Shown in pieces: positions 7,965-16,831 of a stretch of 32,469 nt of DNA. The notes below the pieces were generated by a model. The model did no database searches and was not told the origin of the DNA. It was given only the letters and a program-made list of their open reading frames with translations. This DNA comes from an uncultured Eubacteriales bacterium (lineage in GTDB: Bacteria > Bacillota > Clostridia > Oscillospirales > Oscillospiraceae), in contig ONCI01000009.1 in the NCBI GenBank assembly GCA_900316255.1, positions 1-32,469 of the forward strand, in the 5' to 3' direction. How positions within the stretch are numbered: position 1 is the first letter of the stretch; every line of letters starts with the position of its first letter. Made by a program: the position numbers and the translations under genes.

Positions 7965-8081
7965 TCTCCAGTTTTGAGTTTAGAGAGTTAAGTTTTGAGA
8001 GGACGGGGGGGAGTGGAGCTTCATGATTCTGAGTGTTATGAAACGGAGCTTGCGCAGCACGCAAAACGGAAAACGCAAAAC

Positions 8082-8084
<3 letters not shown>
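7965..8084. repeat. Inverted-repeat element with TTTTGAG arms
   Basis: The left arm contains AGTTTTGAG twice and GTTAAG; the right arm is GCAAAACGGAAAACGCAAAACTC, whose complement reads GAGTTTTGCG and so on, so the two arms are imperfect inverted copies. The TCA at 8082-8084 (the TGA stop of glpK on the minus strand) is part of the right arm. It occupies the whole glpK-HAD spacer. Confidence 0.5.
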
Positions 8085-9575
<1,491 letters not shown>

Positions 9576-9646
9576 AACAGGAACCTCCGTGATTCAGATT
9601 GATTGGCAGAGGGTCAGATGCAGAGAAAAGAATTGTGGGGTGCGAC

Positions 9647-10165
9647 TCACTCCAGGGGGATCAGCTCGATCTCCTCGGCTTCCTTCTGAAGAAGAGCCTC
9701 CCGAGCCGCGTGCATGGAGGAGGAAAACACATCCATCAGACGGATGAAGCCCGCTTCCGCCTCGGGGCCCATGCGGTCAAGCTCATCAAAGATCGGCTGC
9801 CAGCTCCGAAGGGCGTCGACTGCGTACTGCCGGTAAACTTCCCTGGCAAAGTCCGTGGGCTGAATGATCACATTCTTGCGGTTATTGCTGGTCCGGTATT
9901 TCTCCAAAAGGCCCAGGCGCACCAGCTCGGAAACCAGCTTGGAAAAGCTGCTCTGGCTGATGTCCAGACGGGCGGCAACCTGGGACATGTTTTCCCGCCG
10001 CTCCTCGTTTTCCAGGATGTACTCCATCACCTGGAGCTCGGCAGCGGAAATGTCCACCTTATCGGTCATCAGGCCCCGCAGATTCACGCCCTGCGCGTAG
10101 CTGTTTCCGCAGCGGATCATGGCTTCCACGGCTGCGCGATGCTTTCCCATCCATTCCAACTTCAT
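9647..10165 (-). CDS. MarR-family transcriptional regulator
   Basis: A 172-aa winged-helix regulator. The core (about residues 35-105) has an ISAAELQVMEYIL helix, the recognition helix SQVAARLDISQSSFSKLVSELVRLGLL and a wing KYRTSNNRKNVIIQPT, flanked by long dimerisation helices. An upstream Met exists at 10201, but the Met at 10165 is chosen: GGGAGG lies 7 nt before it, and the predicted promoter places the transcription start near 10200, leaving no leader for the upstream Met. It precedes glpK, so it may control glycerol use and itself; neither operator nor ligand is evident. MarR repressors usually respond to small phenolic or lipophilic compounds or redox signals. Confidence 0.9.
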   Translation of the reverse strand: MKLEWMGKHRAAVEAMIRCGNSYAQGVNLRGLMTDKVDISAAELQVMEYILENEERRENMSQVAARLDISQSSFSKLVSELVRLGLLEKYRTSNNRKNVIIQPTDFAREVYRQYAVDALRSWQPIFDELDRMGPEAEAGFIRLMDVFSSSMHAAREALLQKEAEEIELIPLE

Positions 10166-10206
10166 GCTTTTGCCTCCCGGAGTATGGGCTTGAAAATCCA
10201 AATAAC

Positions 10207-10236
10207 AGTATACCTTTTTTTGATGCTTGCTGTCAA
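10207..10236 (-). promoter_or_regulatory. Strong promoter of the MarR gene
   Basis: On the minus strand TTGACA (10231-10236) and TATACT (10207-10212) are separated by 18 nt, close to the sigma-A consensus. This implies a transcription start near 10200. Confidence 0.8.
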
Positions 10237-10276
10237 TGCGTAATTGGGAAAGGGCGGATGGCGAGAAGATGAAAAG

Positions 10277-10310
10277 GGGGCTGTGAAGCCCAGTGGATCT
10301 TCACAGCCCC
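10277..10310 (-). terminator. Terminator of the alpha/beta hydrolase gene
   Basis: A perfect 12-bp stem (GGGGCTGTGAAG with CTTCACAGCCCC) and 10-nt loop, followed on the minus strand by CTTTTC. It lies between the hydrolase stop (10359) and the MarR promoter. Confidence 0.75.
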
Positions 10311-10358
10311 GCACGGGCTTGACTTGCCGCGACTCCATGAAAAAGCGGAGGAAGACGC

Positions 10359-12176
10359 TTAGTTCATGAGCGTGGAGCAGGTGTTGGTGATGGTCAGGAT
10401 CCCCACGATCAGGGCGTTGATGATGCCGCCCAGATAGGGGTTCTTCGTGGCCTTGTAAATGACGCGGTTGATGATCGTGGAGCCGAAGAGGATCAGCACG
10501 ATGGGGAAGAGCCACAGGATGTGCATGGCGTCACCGCCCCAGAGCATGTGCTTGGCGCCGTAGTAGGTGGCATACTGCATCCAGGGCAGGATCAGGGCGG
10601 GCAGGGTCACAAAGAGCGCGTTCAGGATGCCGTTGAACTTGCCGCCTACATTGTTGTAGTTGAAGCAGTTGGTGGCAACGGAGGAAGCAATGTAGAAGGT
10701 CAGGAAGAGGAGCATGTAGGGCCAGAAGCGGAGAATAGGCAGTTCGAAGGCCTTCAGAGCCAGCGTCCAGATGCGGAAGTCGGCAAAGAAGAAGTAGTCC
10801 AGCACAAAGATCAGACCGTAGCCCACGATGACCACGATGAAGGCAAGCAGAATGGTCTTCAGCAGCTTCTTGAAGCCGATGGCCGCGCCAACAGCTTTCA
10901 GATCCATGCCGTTCTTCTTGCCATAGGCAAAGTAGAAGACCACCATGCTGAGGATGGTGAACAGACCGCAGAGGGTGGACCAGAGACCCAGGCCCATGGC
11001 TTCGGTCTGGCCTACCTTCATGCCGGTGCCTACATTCAGGATCCAGCGGTAGATCAACATGGAGAAGAGTGCGCCCACAGCCAGCGAGCACCAGAACCAG
11101 AGCAGACCCTTCTTGTCCGCGACCTTGGCGGGCTCAACAGGCTCATCGGCCCGCAGATCCTCAAACTTCGGGGTGAAGACCATCAGAATGGAGAAGGCGC
11201 AGAGGAAAATGGCAAAGCCGATCAGACCCACGAAGTTGAAAGCCTCTTTCCACTGCCAGGTCTGGTTGGTGGAGGCTATGGCCGTGGGAGCGCCAAAGGC
11301 GGCGTCAAAGAACTCAATCACAGATTTGGTGGCTTTAGCGGAGAAGTGAGACCAGGGGTGGATAATGTCGGGACGGTAGATGACACGAATGGCTTCCTCC
11401 CCGTCGACCTGCCTGGTATAGATCGTGTCAGCCTGGAGCGCAGGCTTGCCGGCAGGATCCTCGCCGAAGTTGAGGAAGGACTGGGCATTGATGCCCTCCA
11501 TGAAGAAGGGAGCTTCCCGGGCAACGCCCTGATCGTCGGTGTACTTATGGAAGAACTCGTCGTACTGGGCGGAGAGGATGGCAATGTCACGGCCGCCGTA
11601 GATGTTGGCAAAGTTGCCGTCGGCGTCCACGTAGGTGGCGTCGGCACAGTTGAGCAGCACCGCGGAGATCACGCGGGTGTCATACAGGCCGGCTTCCAGG
11701 GCTGCATTGTCGGAGGCGATGGCCCTGTTGCAGCTCATGCCGCCCATGGAGTGGCCAGTGACACCGATCTTGCTCACGTCCACAAAGGGCATGCGGCTCA
11801 GAGCCAGTGCGCCGTTGTACACGCCGTCGGCGCCGTTATTTGCCAGAACTTCGCTGTCGCCGTGGCAGGGCTGGTCAATGGCCAGAACCACATAGCCTCG
11901 GCGGGCCAGCTCCACATAGTTGGCGTCCTGCATTTCCTTGTTGTTCAGGTAGCCGTGGCTGGTGACGATGCCGGGAACAGGGTTCTCGGCACTGGCAGTG
12001 GGCGGAATGAAGAGGTATGCGCTCATGGAGTAACCGGCGTCGGTTTCCAGATTCAGCTCCTTCATGACCACCTTGCCGCCATCGGTCTGAACAGCGGAGA
12101 CAACGATACCGCACAGGAGGATCAGTGCCAGGGAAATACAGAGCCATAGCCTTGCTTGCTTACGGACTTTTTCCAT
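10359..12176 (-). CDS. Alpha/beta hydrolase fused to a multi-helix membrane domain
   Basis: A 605-aa protein. A hydrophobic N-terminal segment (about 8-28) acts as anchor or uncleaved signal. Residues about 35-290 form an alpha/beta hydrolase domain: HGYLNNKEMQ as oxyanion-region segment, AIDQPCHGDSE, then the nucleophile elbow GHSMGG with Ser143, and a HPWSHFS segment that may hold the catalytic His. Residues about 305-605 contain about seven or eight hydrophobic helices. The catalytic domain is thus predicted on the outer face, tethered to a polytopic domain of unknown role. Substrate is unknown; an ester or lipid hydrolase is plausible. The ATG has AAGGAG 6-7 nt upstream. It sits between a MarR regulator and a damaged glycerol-1-phosphate dehydrogenase, each with its own terminator, so it is probably transcribed alone. 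Confidence 0.85.
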   Translation of the reverse strand: MEKVRKQARLWLCISLALILLCGIVVSAVQTDGGKVVMKELNLETDAGYSMSAYLFIPPTASAENPVPGIVTSHGYLNNKEMQDANYVELARRGYVVLAIDQPCHGDSEVLANNGADGVYNGALALSRMPFVDVSKIGVTGHSMGGMSCNRAIASDNAALEAGLYDTRVISAVLLNCADATYVDADGNFANIYGGRDIAILSAQYDEFFHKYTDDQGVAREAPFFMEGINAQSFLNFGEDPAGKPALQADTIYTRQVDGEEAIRVIYRPDIIHPWSHFSAKATKSVIEFFDAAFGAPTAIASTNQTWQWKEAFNFVGLIGFAIFLCAFSILMVFTPKFEDLRADEPVEPAKVADKKGLLWFWCSLAVGALFSMLIYRWILNVGTGMKVGQTEAMGLGLWSTLCGLFTILSMVVFYFAYGKKNGMDLKAVGAAIGFKKLLKTILLAFIVVIVGYGLIFVLDYFFFADFRIWTLALKAFELPILRFWPYMLLFLTFYIASSVATNCFNYNNVGGKFNGILNALFVTLPALILPWMQYATYYGAKHMLWGGDAMHILWLFPIVLILFGSTIINRVIYKATKNPYLGGIINALIVGILTITNTCSTLMN

Positions 12177-12287
12177 GATGTTCTCCTTTCATTGCCCCGT
12201 CCCGCGTCCTGCCGGGAGCGGGGAGCCTGCCGAAGCAGTCCGGTTCGTTTTTGATGCCTGCACTTTTGATTCTGGATTCATGCTTCT

Positions 12288-12316
12288 ATTATACAAATAC
12301 TTTCTGAAAGAAACAA
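12288..12316 (-). promoter_or_regulatory. Putative promoter of the alpha/beta hydrolase gene
   Basis: On the minus strand TTGTTT (12311-12316) and a perfect TATAAT (12288-12293) are 17 nt apart, about 110 nt before the start codon. The surrounding 12280-12390 stretch is markedly AT-rich for this genome and contains the small dyad ATTTG-GAA-CAAAT. Confidence 0.6.
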
Positions 12317-12393
12317 TATTCATTTGGAACAAATATATATGCGGAAAATTAGACACAATAGACAATGATGTAATAACATAGATTGAAATGATG

Positions 12394-12425
12394 AAAAAAC
12401 CCCTTCCCGCAGAAGCGGGAAGGGG
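12394..12425 (-). terminator. Terminator of the G1P dehydrogenase locus
   Basis: An 11-bp perfect stem (CCCCTTCCCGC at 12400-12410, GCGGGAAGGGG at 12415-12425) with a 4-nt loop and, in the minus direction, a run of six T. A textbook intrinsic terminator. Confidence 0.88.
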
Positions 12426-12447
12426 TGGGTAAACGGATGGGTCTGGC

Positions 12448-13676
12448 TTACTTCACGATCAGTCTGGTCATTCTGGCCAGGGTCAGGCGGTTGCGGATGG
12501 CGGAGGAGATGTCCAGGAAGCTGTCCTCCACGGCGGGGTCAATGCCCAGCTCCTCCAGGGTGTGCTTGGCGCCGATGGCGGCGTAGAGCTCGTTCAGCTC
12601 CTCATAGCTGGGGATCTTCGCGATGACCTCCCGGATCTCCTGCCAGTGATCGGCGATGGACCGGGGATCGAAGGTATTGAGCACATCGTTCTCGTTCTCC
12701 TTCAGGATGCCTTCGGCCAGGTCGCCGAAAATCTCCCGCACCCAGGCCTCGTCGATGGGCTCGAAGGGCTTGACCTCAATGCTCTCCCGCTGGGCCAGCT
12801 TGTGGTAGGCTTTGGCGCACATCAGGGTGCCCACACCCACGCACTCGCCGTGGAGGCCGTGGGCGTTTTCAAAGTACTTGGGCTTCATCTCCACCAGGTG
12901 GGCCACCAGACGGAGGCGGCGCGGGAGTTGGAGAGGATCTGCATGGTCAGGCCGGAGAGCATCTGGGTGTAGGCCATGGCCTCCAGATCGGGCTTCTTGC
13001 CCTCCTTCAGCTCATAGGCGCAGCGGACCATGATATCCAGCGCCTCCTGGGCCATGGCGCAGACCTTGTCGCAGAAGTACTCGCCGGAGACGATGTGGGC
13101 GATCTTCCAGTCGGCTATGGAGACGTGCTTGGCCAGAATGTCCTGGACGCCGGCAATGTTCAGGAACATGGGAGCGCCGGCGATGATGTTCATGTCGCAG
13201 ATCACCGCGTCCGCCGCCTGCATGGGGATGGACTTCTTCTGCCCGTCGATGATGATGGAGCAGATATCGGCGGTAAAGCCGTCAGAGGAGACGATGGTGG
13301 GGATGGCCACGAAGGGGATGCCCAGACGCCAGGCGCTGTAACGGCCAAAGTCCATCAGGGTGCCGCCGCCGACCACCACCACGTAGTCGGGCGTCTTCTC
13401 AAAGCGGGTCATGCAGTCCTCGATCAGACCCTTCTCGCTGTGCAGGCCCTTGGCCTCCAGCACGATCTCCTGGTCGGCCTTCACGTGGACCATGCCGGGC
13501 AGATTGTAGGTGTTGGTATCGTAGATGACGATGCGATGTCCGGAAAGGCCGCAGTCGTCCATGTACTGCTCAAACCTCTCCAGCGCGCCGTACTCGCAGA
13601 CCACCAGCTTGGTGCGCAGCTCGTGATCGCGCCCGCAGGCGCAGGGGCCCAGATACTGCTTGGTATTCAGGATCAT
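12448..13676 (-). pseudogene. sn-Glycerol-1-phosphate dehydrogenase (AraM/EgsA type), frameshifted
   Basis: Two minus-strand reading frames together make one iron/zinc-alcohol-dehydrogenase-like protein of the G1P dehydrogenase family, which reduces dihydroxyacetone phosphate to sn-glycerol 1-phosphate. Frame one (13676 to 12885) has the nucleotide-binding GGGTLMDFGRYSAW, PTIVSSDGFTAD and the metal-site region GVQDILAKH. Frame two (ending 12448) resumes with AHLVEM, then HGLHGECVGVGTLM with the second metal-ligand His. The break is near 12905-12915, after NSRAAS. Family members continue there with a Gly-x-Glu-His(-His) metal-binding stretch before AHL; that stretch is absent, and the spacing suggests about 10 nt are missing (net shift one base mod 3). 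The start has GGAGGT 6 nt upstream and the terminator is intact, so decay is recent or the break is an assembly error. Confidence 0.8.
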
Positions 13677-13787
13677 GATGCTACCTCCGAATCATTACAA
13701 TAAAAGAAAAAGAACTCTACTCCATACTGTAATCTTTCCCGGGGCGCTTGTCAAGGACGGAAAGGGGAAGGAGACACTTTCCTGCTC

Positions 13788-13816
13788 TTCCCATTTTTGC
13801 GTCCTTGTGCTATACT
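13788..13816 (+). promoter_or_regulatory. Promoter of the plsC-like gene
   Basis: TTCCCA (13788-13793), a 17-nt spacer and TATACT (13811-13816) preceded by TGC, an extended -10. It lies about 33 nt before the chosen start codon. Confidence 0.6.
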
Positions 13817-13848
13817 GGGAGCAACCAAAACAAAAAGGTGGGATCTGT

Positions 13849-14649
13849 ATGATCTGGGCGATAAGCTTTTTTGTGCTGAGTCTGGCGGGGGCTGTGCTGC
13901 TGCCGCTGGGCTGCGGCTTTTCTCTCTGGTGGGGGATCCTGATTTTTCTCGGCTTGGAGATCCTGATCCATCTGCTCTTCGTGCTGGCCCACTGGATCTT
14001 CTGCCTGCGGGGACGGGACCGGGAGACCCCCATGGAGAAGCAGTCCCCTGTGGGCCTCATCGGCGCGAAACGGGCGGGGGATCTGGTCTGCGCCTACGGC
14101 GGCGTGCGTCCCCAGGTCAGCGGAAAAGAGAAACTGCCGCAGACGCCCTTCCTGCTGGTCTGCAACCACCGGAGCCTTTTTGACCCCATGACCATCATGA
14201 AGGAACTGAGCGACTATAACATCGCCTTTGTGTCCAAGCCCTCCAATCTGCAGATCCCCATGGTGGGGGATATCGCCTATACGGCAGGGTATCTGGCCAT
14301 CAACCGGCAGAATGACCGGGAAGCCCTGAAGACCATCCTCCAGGCAGCGGATTATCTCAAGCGGGGCGTCTGCAGCATCGGCATCTTCCCCGAGGGTACC
14401 CGGACCCGGACCGGCAAGCTGCAGGACTTTCACGCGGGTTCCTTTAAGATCGCCCAGCGGGCCAACGTCCCGCTGGTGATCGCCTGTGTGCGGGACACGG
14501 AGAAGGTCTCCCACCGGCTCTTCCTCCGGCCCACCAAGGTCTATCTGGACATCCTCGAGGTGCTGCCCGCCCAGCAGGTGAAGGCCATGAGCACCCGGGA
14601 CCTGGCGGAGTACAGCCGGAACAAGATCCTGGAAGTCATAAAAGAGTGA
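13849..14649 (+). CDS. plsC: 1-acyl-sn-glycerol-3-phosphate acyltransferase (PlsC/LPLAT family)
   Basis: A 266-aa membrane-associated acyltransferase that, in its family, makes phosphatidic acid from lysophosphatidic acid. Two N-terminal hydrophobic segments span about residues 1-50. Block I is NHRSLFDP with His107 and Asp112 (the HX4D catalytic pair), and block III is FPEGTRTRTGKL with EGTR at 182-185. The open frame extends further upstream, but the Met at 13849 is chosen because AGGTGGG lies 5-6 nt before it and a promoter ends at 13816. It is divergent from the damaged G1P dehydrogenase gene. Its TGA stop lies inside the first heptamer of a repeat element. Confidence 0.92.
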   Translation: MIWAISFFVLSLAGAVLLPLGCGFSLWWGILIFLGLEILIHLLFVLAHWIFCLRGRDRETPMEKQSPVGLIGAKRAGDLVCAYGGVRPQVSGKEKLPQTPFLLVCNHRSLFDPMTIMKELSDYNIAFVSKPSNLQIPMVGDIAYTAGYLAINRQNDREALKTILQAADYLKRGVCSIGIFPEGTRTRTGKLQDFHAGSFKIAQRANVPLVIACVRDTEKVSHRLFLRPTKVYLDILEVLPAQQVKAMSTRDLAEYSRNKILEVIKE

Positions 14650-14771
14650 AGAGTGAATGGTGAATAGTTGAGGTGTCGCCTTTGGCGACGGATTGTTATT
14701 CAGCGCCGAAGGCGGTACGGCTATTCCTTCATTCCTTCTTGAGGGAAAGTCGACTTCATCTCTTCATTCTC
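14646..14771. repeat. Heptamer-armed double-hairpin element, copy A
   Basis: The left arm is four heptamers, GTGAAGA, GTGAATG, GTGAATA, GTTGAGG (14646-14673). Hairpin 1 is GTCGCC-TTT-GGCGAC (14675-14689); hairpin 2 is CGCC-GAA-GGCG (14704-14714). The right arm (to about 14771) reads in complement as GAGAATGAAGAGATGAAG and related words, an imperfect inverse of the left arm. It fills the plsC-SDR spacer, and the next ribosome-binding site follows at once. Confidence 0.7.
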
Positions 14772-14785
14772 ATCGGAGGCATATT

Positions 14786-15520
14786 ATGTCAACTAAAAAA
14801 GTGGCGCTGGTCACCGGCTCCAGCCGGGGGATCGGCGCGGCGGTGGCCGAGGCGCTCAGCGACGCTGGCTACGCCGTGTGCATCAACTATCTTGAGCGGG
14901 AGGACAAGGCGGAGGAACTGGCGGCGAAGCTCCGCCAAAAGGGCGGTCTCTGCATCACCCAGCAGGCGGATGTGGCGGACCGGGAGGCGGTATTCTCCAT
15001 GGTGCGCCGGATCGAGCGGGAGCTGGGCCCGGTGACCCTGCTGGTCTCCAACGCGGGCATTGCCAAACAGCAGCAGTTTCAGGACATCGACCCCGAGACC
15101 TGGCAGCGGCTTTATGCGGTGAACGTGAACGGCGCTTTCCACAGCGCCCAGGCGGTGCTGCCTCACATGCTCCATGAGCACAGCGGCTGCATGATCTTCG
15201 TCTCCTCCATCTGGGGCCAGCACGGCGCCAGCTGCGAAGCGGCCTATTCCTCCACCAAGCACGCCATCATCGGTCTGTCCCGCTCCCTCTCCGCGGAGCT
15301 GGCCCTCTCCGGCATCCGGGTCAATTGCGTGGCCCCGGGGGTCATCGACACGGACATGGTGCAGGTGCTGGGGCAGGAGACCCTGGAGGGCCTGGCCCGG
15401 GAGATCCCTCTGGGACGGCTGGGAAAGCCGGAGGAGATCGCCCAGACGGTGCTGTACCTGGCGAAAAATCCCTATATCACGGGGCAGGTCGTGACGGTGG
15501 ACGGAGGCTTTCTGCCGTAA
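14786..15520 (+). CDS. FabG-like 3-oxoacyl-[ACP] reductase (SDR family)
   Basis: A 244-aa classical short-chain dehydrogenase/reductase. It has the cofactor motif TGSSRGIG (residues 10-17), NAG in VSNAGIAKQQ, the catalytic Ser in FVSSIWG and the Tyr154-x3-Lys158 pair in YSSTK, then the PGVIDTDM loop. Sequence style is closest to FabG, an NADPH-dependent beta-ketoacyl-ACP reductase of fatty-acid elongation, but no other fab genes are present, so another alcohol/ketone substrate is possible. The Met at 14786 follows GGAGG at 14775-14779; the longer upstream frame runs through the repeat and is rejected. It lies downstream of the acyltransferase gene, with a repeat element between them. Confidence 0.9.
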   Translation: MSTKKVALVTGSSRGIGAAVAEALSDAGYAVCINYLEREDKAEELAAKLRQKGGLCITQQADVADREAVFSMVRRIERELGPVTLLVSNAGIAKQQQFQDIDPETWQRLYAVNVNGAFHSAQAVLPHMLHEHSGCMIFVSSIWGQHGASCEAAYSSTKHAIIGLSRSLSAELALSGIRVNCVAPGVIDTDMVQVLGQETLEGLAREIPLGRLGKPEEIAQTVLYLAKNPYITGQVVTVDGGFLP

Positions 15521-15525
15521 GAAAG

Positions 15526-15668
15526 GAAGGAATGAAGACGCTGCGCTTTTGAAGGGCCTTCGGCCAATGAAGGAATTTCGGTGTCCCACTTTGTGGGACG
15601 GATTTCAATTCATCTCCAAAGGAGATACCAGCATTTCTTTATTCGAAGAAGTCGAGCTTCATTCCTTC
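15526..15668. repeat. Heptamer-armed multi-hairpin element, copy B
   Basis: Perfect 12-bp terminal inverted repeats GAAGGAATGAAG (15526-15537) and CTTCATTCCTTC (15657-15668). Inside are GGCC-TTC-GGCC (15555-15565), GTCCCAC-TTT-GTGGGAC (15583-15599) and ATCTCC-AAA-GGAGAT (15612-15626). The second and third hairpins match hairpins 1 and 2 of copy A in position and flanks (GGTGTC before, GACGGATT after), but with different stem sequences that still pair. Confidence 0.75.
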
Positions 15669-15779
15669 ATTCTGCAGAGCCCTCTTCATGCGTATAATAT
15701 TTCACTTCTTGTGGGAGACTAAGAGCAGGCCCGGTACATAGAATGGTACGGGCGACTGGTTTTCCGGAGAGTGAAGAAC

Positions 15780-16124
15780 ATGGTCAAACGAGGAGATATC
15801 TATTTTGCGGACCTGAGCCCGGTGGTGGGCAGCGAGCAGGGGGGCATGCGCCCGGTGCTGATCGTGCAGAACGACACCGGCAACCGCCACAGTCCCACGG
15901 TGATCGCCGCCGCCATCACCAGCCAGACCGGAAAGGCCCGGCTCCCCACCCATATCTACCTTTCCGGCCCCAGCGTGGGCCTGAACCGGGACAGCGTGAT
16001 CCTGCTGGAGCAGATCCGTACCCTGGATAAGACCCGGCTGCGGGAGCGGATGGGCCATCTGGGGGAGGAGGCCATGAGCGCTGTGGACAGCGCCCTGGCG
16101 GTGAGTTTCGGGCTCAAGGGATGA
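15780..16124 (+). CDS. mazF: MazF/EndoA-family mRNA endoribonuclease toxin
   Basis: A 114-aa PemK/MazF toxin, very close in style to Bacillus Endo[33 protein letters not shown], then [12 protein letters not shown] and LPTHIYL. EndoA-type toxins cut mRNA at UACAU. An upstream GTG at 15771 is in frame, but it overlaps the GGAGAG ribosome site, so the ATG at 15780 is preferred. MazF normally follows a small antitoxin gene of the MazE/NdoAI type; here the preceding 259 nt hold the copy-B repeat and no antitoxin-sized frame with a ribosome site. The antitoxin may be elsewhere, or the toxin acts alone. A hairpin follows the stop. Confidence 0.93.
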   Translation: MVKRGDIYFADLSPVVGSEQGGMRPVLIVQNDTGNRHSPTVIAAAITSQTGKARLPTHIYLSGPSVGLNRDSVILLEQIRTLDKTRLRERMGHLGEEAMSAVDSALAVSFGLKG

Positions 16125-16140
16125 CAATAGCATAGAACGG

Positions 16141-16171
16141 ACGCTCTGCCTCATAGATTGGGGCAGAGCGT
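16141..16171 (+). terminator. Hairpin after mazF
   Basis: A 10-bp perfect stem (ACGCTCTGCC with GGCAGAGCGT) 16 nt past the mazF stop, followed by ATTTC. The T run is weak. Confidence 0.55.
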
Positions 16172-16250
16172 ATTTCAATCGTGAAGAGAGAAAAGCAGTG
16201 ATGTCAGCTTCGCCGAAGAATCGATATTTGGTGGAAAGGGGATGAAGGCT

Positions 16251-16760
16251 ATGGAAATACCGGTCATGGAAAACGGCGAGCGGGTGGGGACCCTGCGGGT
16301 CTCGGCAAAGGGACTGTACACGCTTTTCGAAGCCCGCTTACCGCCGGCCGCTGCCTTGAGCAGACTGTGGCTTTTGGGCAAAAACGGAAGCGCGGCGCAC
16401 CTCGGCCTGCTGGCGCCCTGCCCCTCCGGACGCGTGTTTTCCCGTCGGCTGACCAAGCTGGAGTGCAGCCGCCTGCCTTCCGCTCCCATGACGGCGCTGG
16501 TCCTGCCCAGCGGGGAGAAGCCGAGGCCATCCGGAAAAGCGGAGGAAGGGCGGCCGCAGAGCTCTCCGGCGGGGGACCGGAAAGTAAATGCCGGGCCACG
16601 CCTTCCGCATCCCGAAGTCACCTGGCGGAACCTTCCGGACGGGAGCATGATCGACCGGAAACGGCGGCTGCTGGCCCTGCCCTGGGCTGGAGAGAAGCTG
16701 CCCTGTGGGGTACGCAAAATCTTGCGGAATGGGAAGGAATATTGGCTGTTTCGGTATTGA
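16251..16760 (+). CDS. Uncharacterised 169-aa protein
   Basis: Function not recognised. The N-terminal part (about 1-80) looks like an ordered domain: EIPVMENGERVGTLRVSAKGLYTLFEARLP, then RLWLLGKNGSAAHLGLLAP, which suggests a small beta-rich fold. A Pro/Ser/Gly-rich linker (about 85-120) follows, and then a C-terminal segment WRNLPDGSMIDRKRRLLALPW ending in KEYWLFRY. No signal peptide or membrane segment. The Met at 16251 is preferred over that at 16242 because AAAGGGG ends 9 nt before it. Neighbours (MazF, nucleoside phosphorylase) do not suggest a role. Frames on the opposite strand are open over much of this region, but this one has the ribosome site and the ordered ends. Confidence 0.7.
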   Translation: MEIPVMENGERVGTLRVSAKGLYTLFEARLPPAAALSRLWLLGKNGSAAHLGLLAPCPSGRVFSRRLTKLECSRLPSAPMTALVLPSGEKPRPSGKAEEGRPQSSPAGDRKVNAGPRLPHPEVTWRNLPDGSMIDRKRRLLALPWAGEKLPCGVRKILRNGKEYWLFRY

Positions 16761-16831
16761 GAAACGCCGGCGGGAGGTGTATACTGATTCTATCGTAACG
16801 ACGCAATAGCGAATGAGAAGGGGGCTTTTCC

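Noticed and set aside
12448-12906. A separate 152-aa protein starting with GTG
   Set aside because: It lacks its own ribosome site and matches only the C-terminal half of glycerol-1-phosphate dehydrogenase in continuity with the upstream frame.
13660-13848. N-terminal extension of the acyltransferase
   Set aside because: It would cross the predicted promoter and lacks a ribosome site; the Met at 13849 has one.
15526-15668. CRISPR-like repeat array
   Set aside because: The repeated units are hairpins with differing stems and 7-nt arms; there are no equal-length repeats separated by unique spacers and no cas genes.
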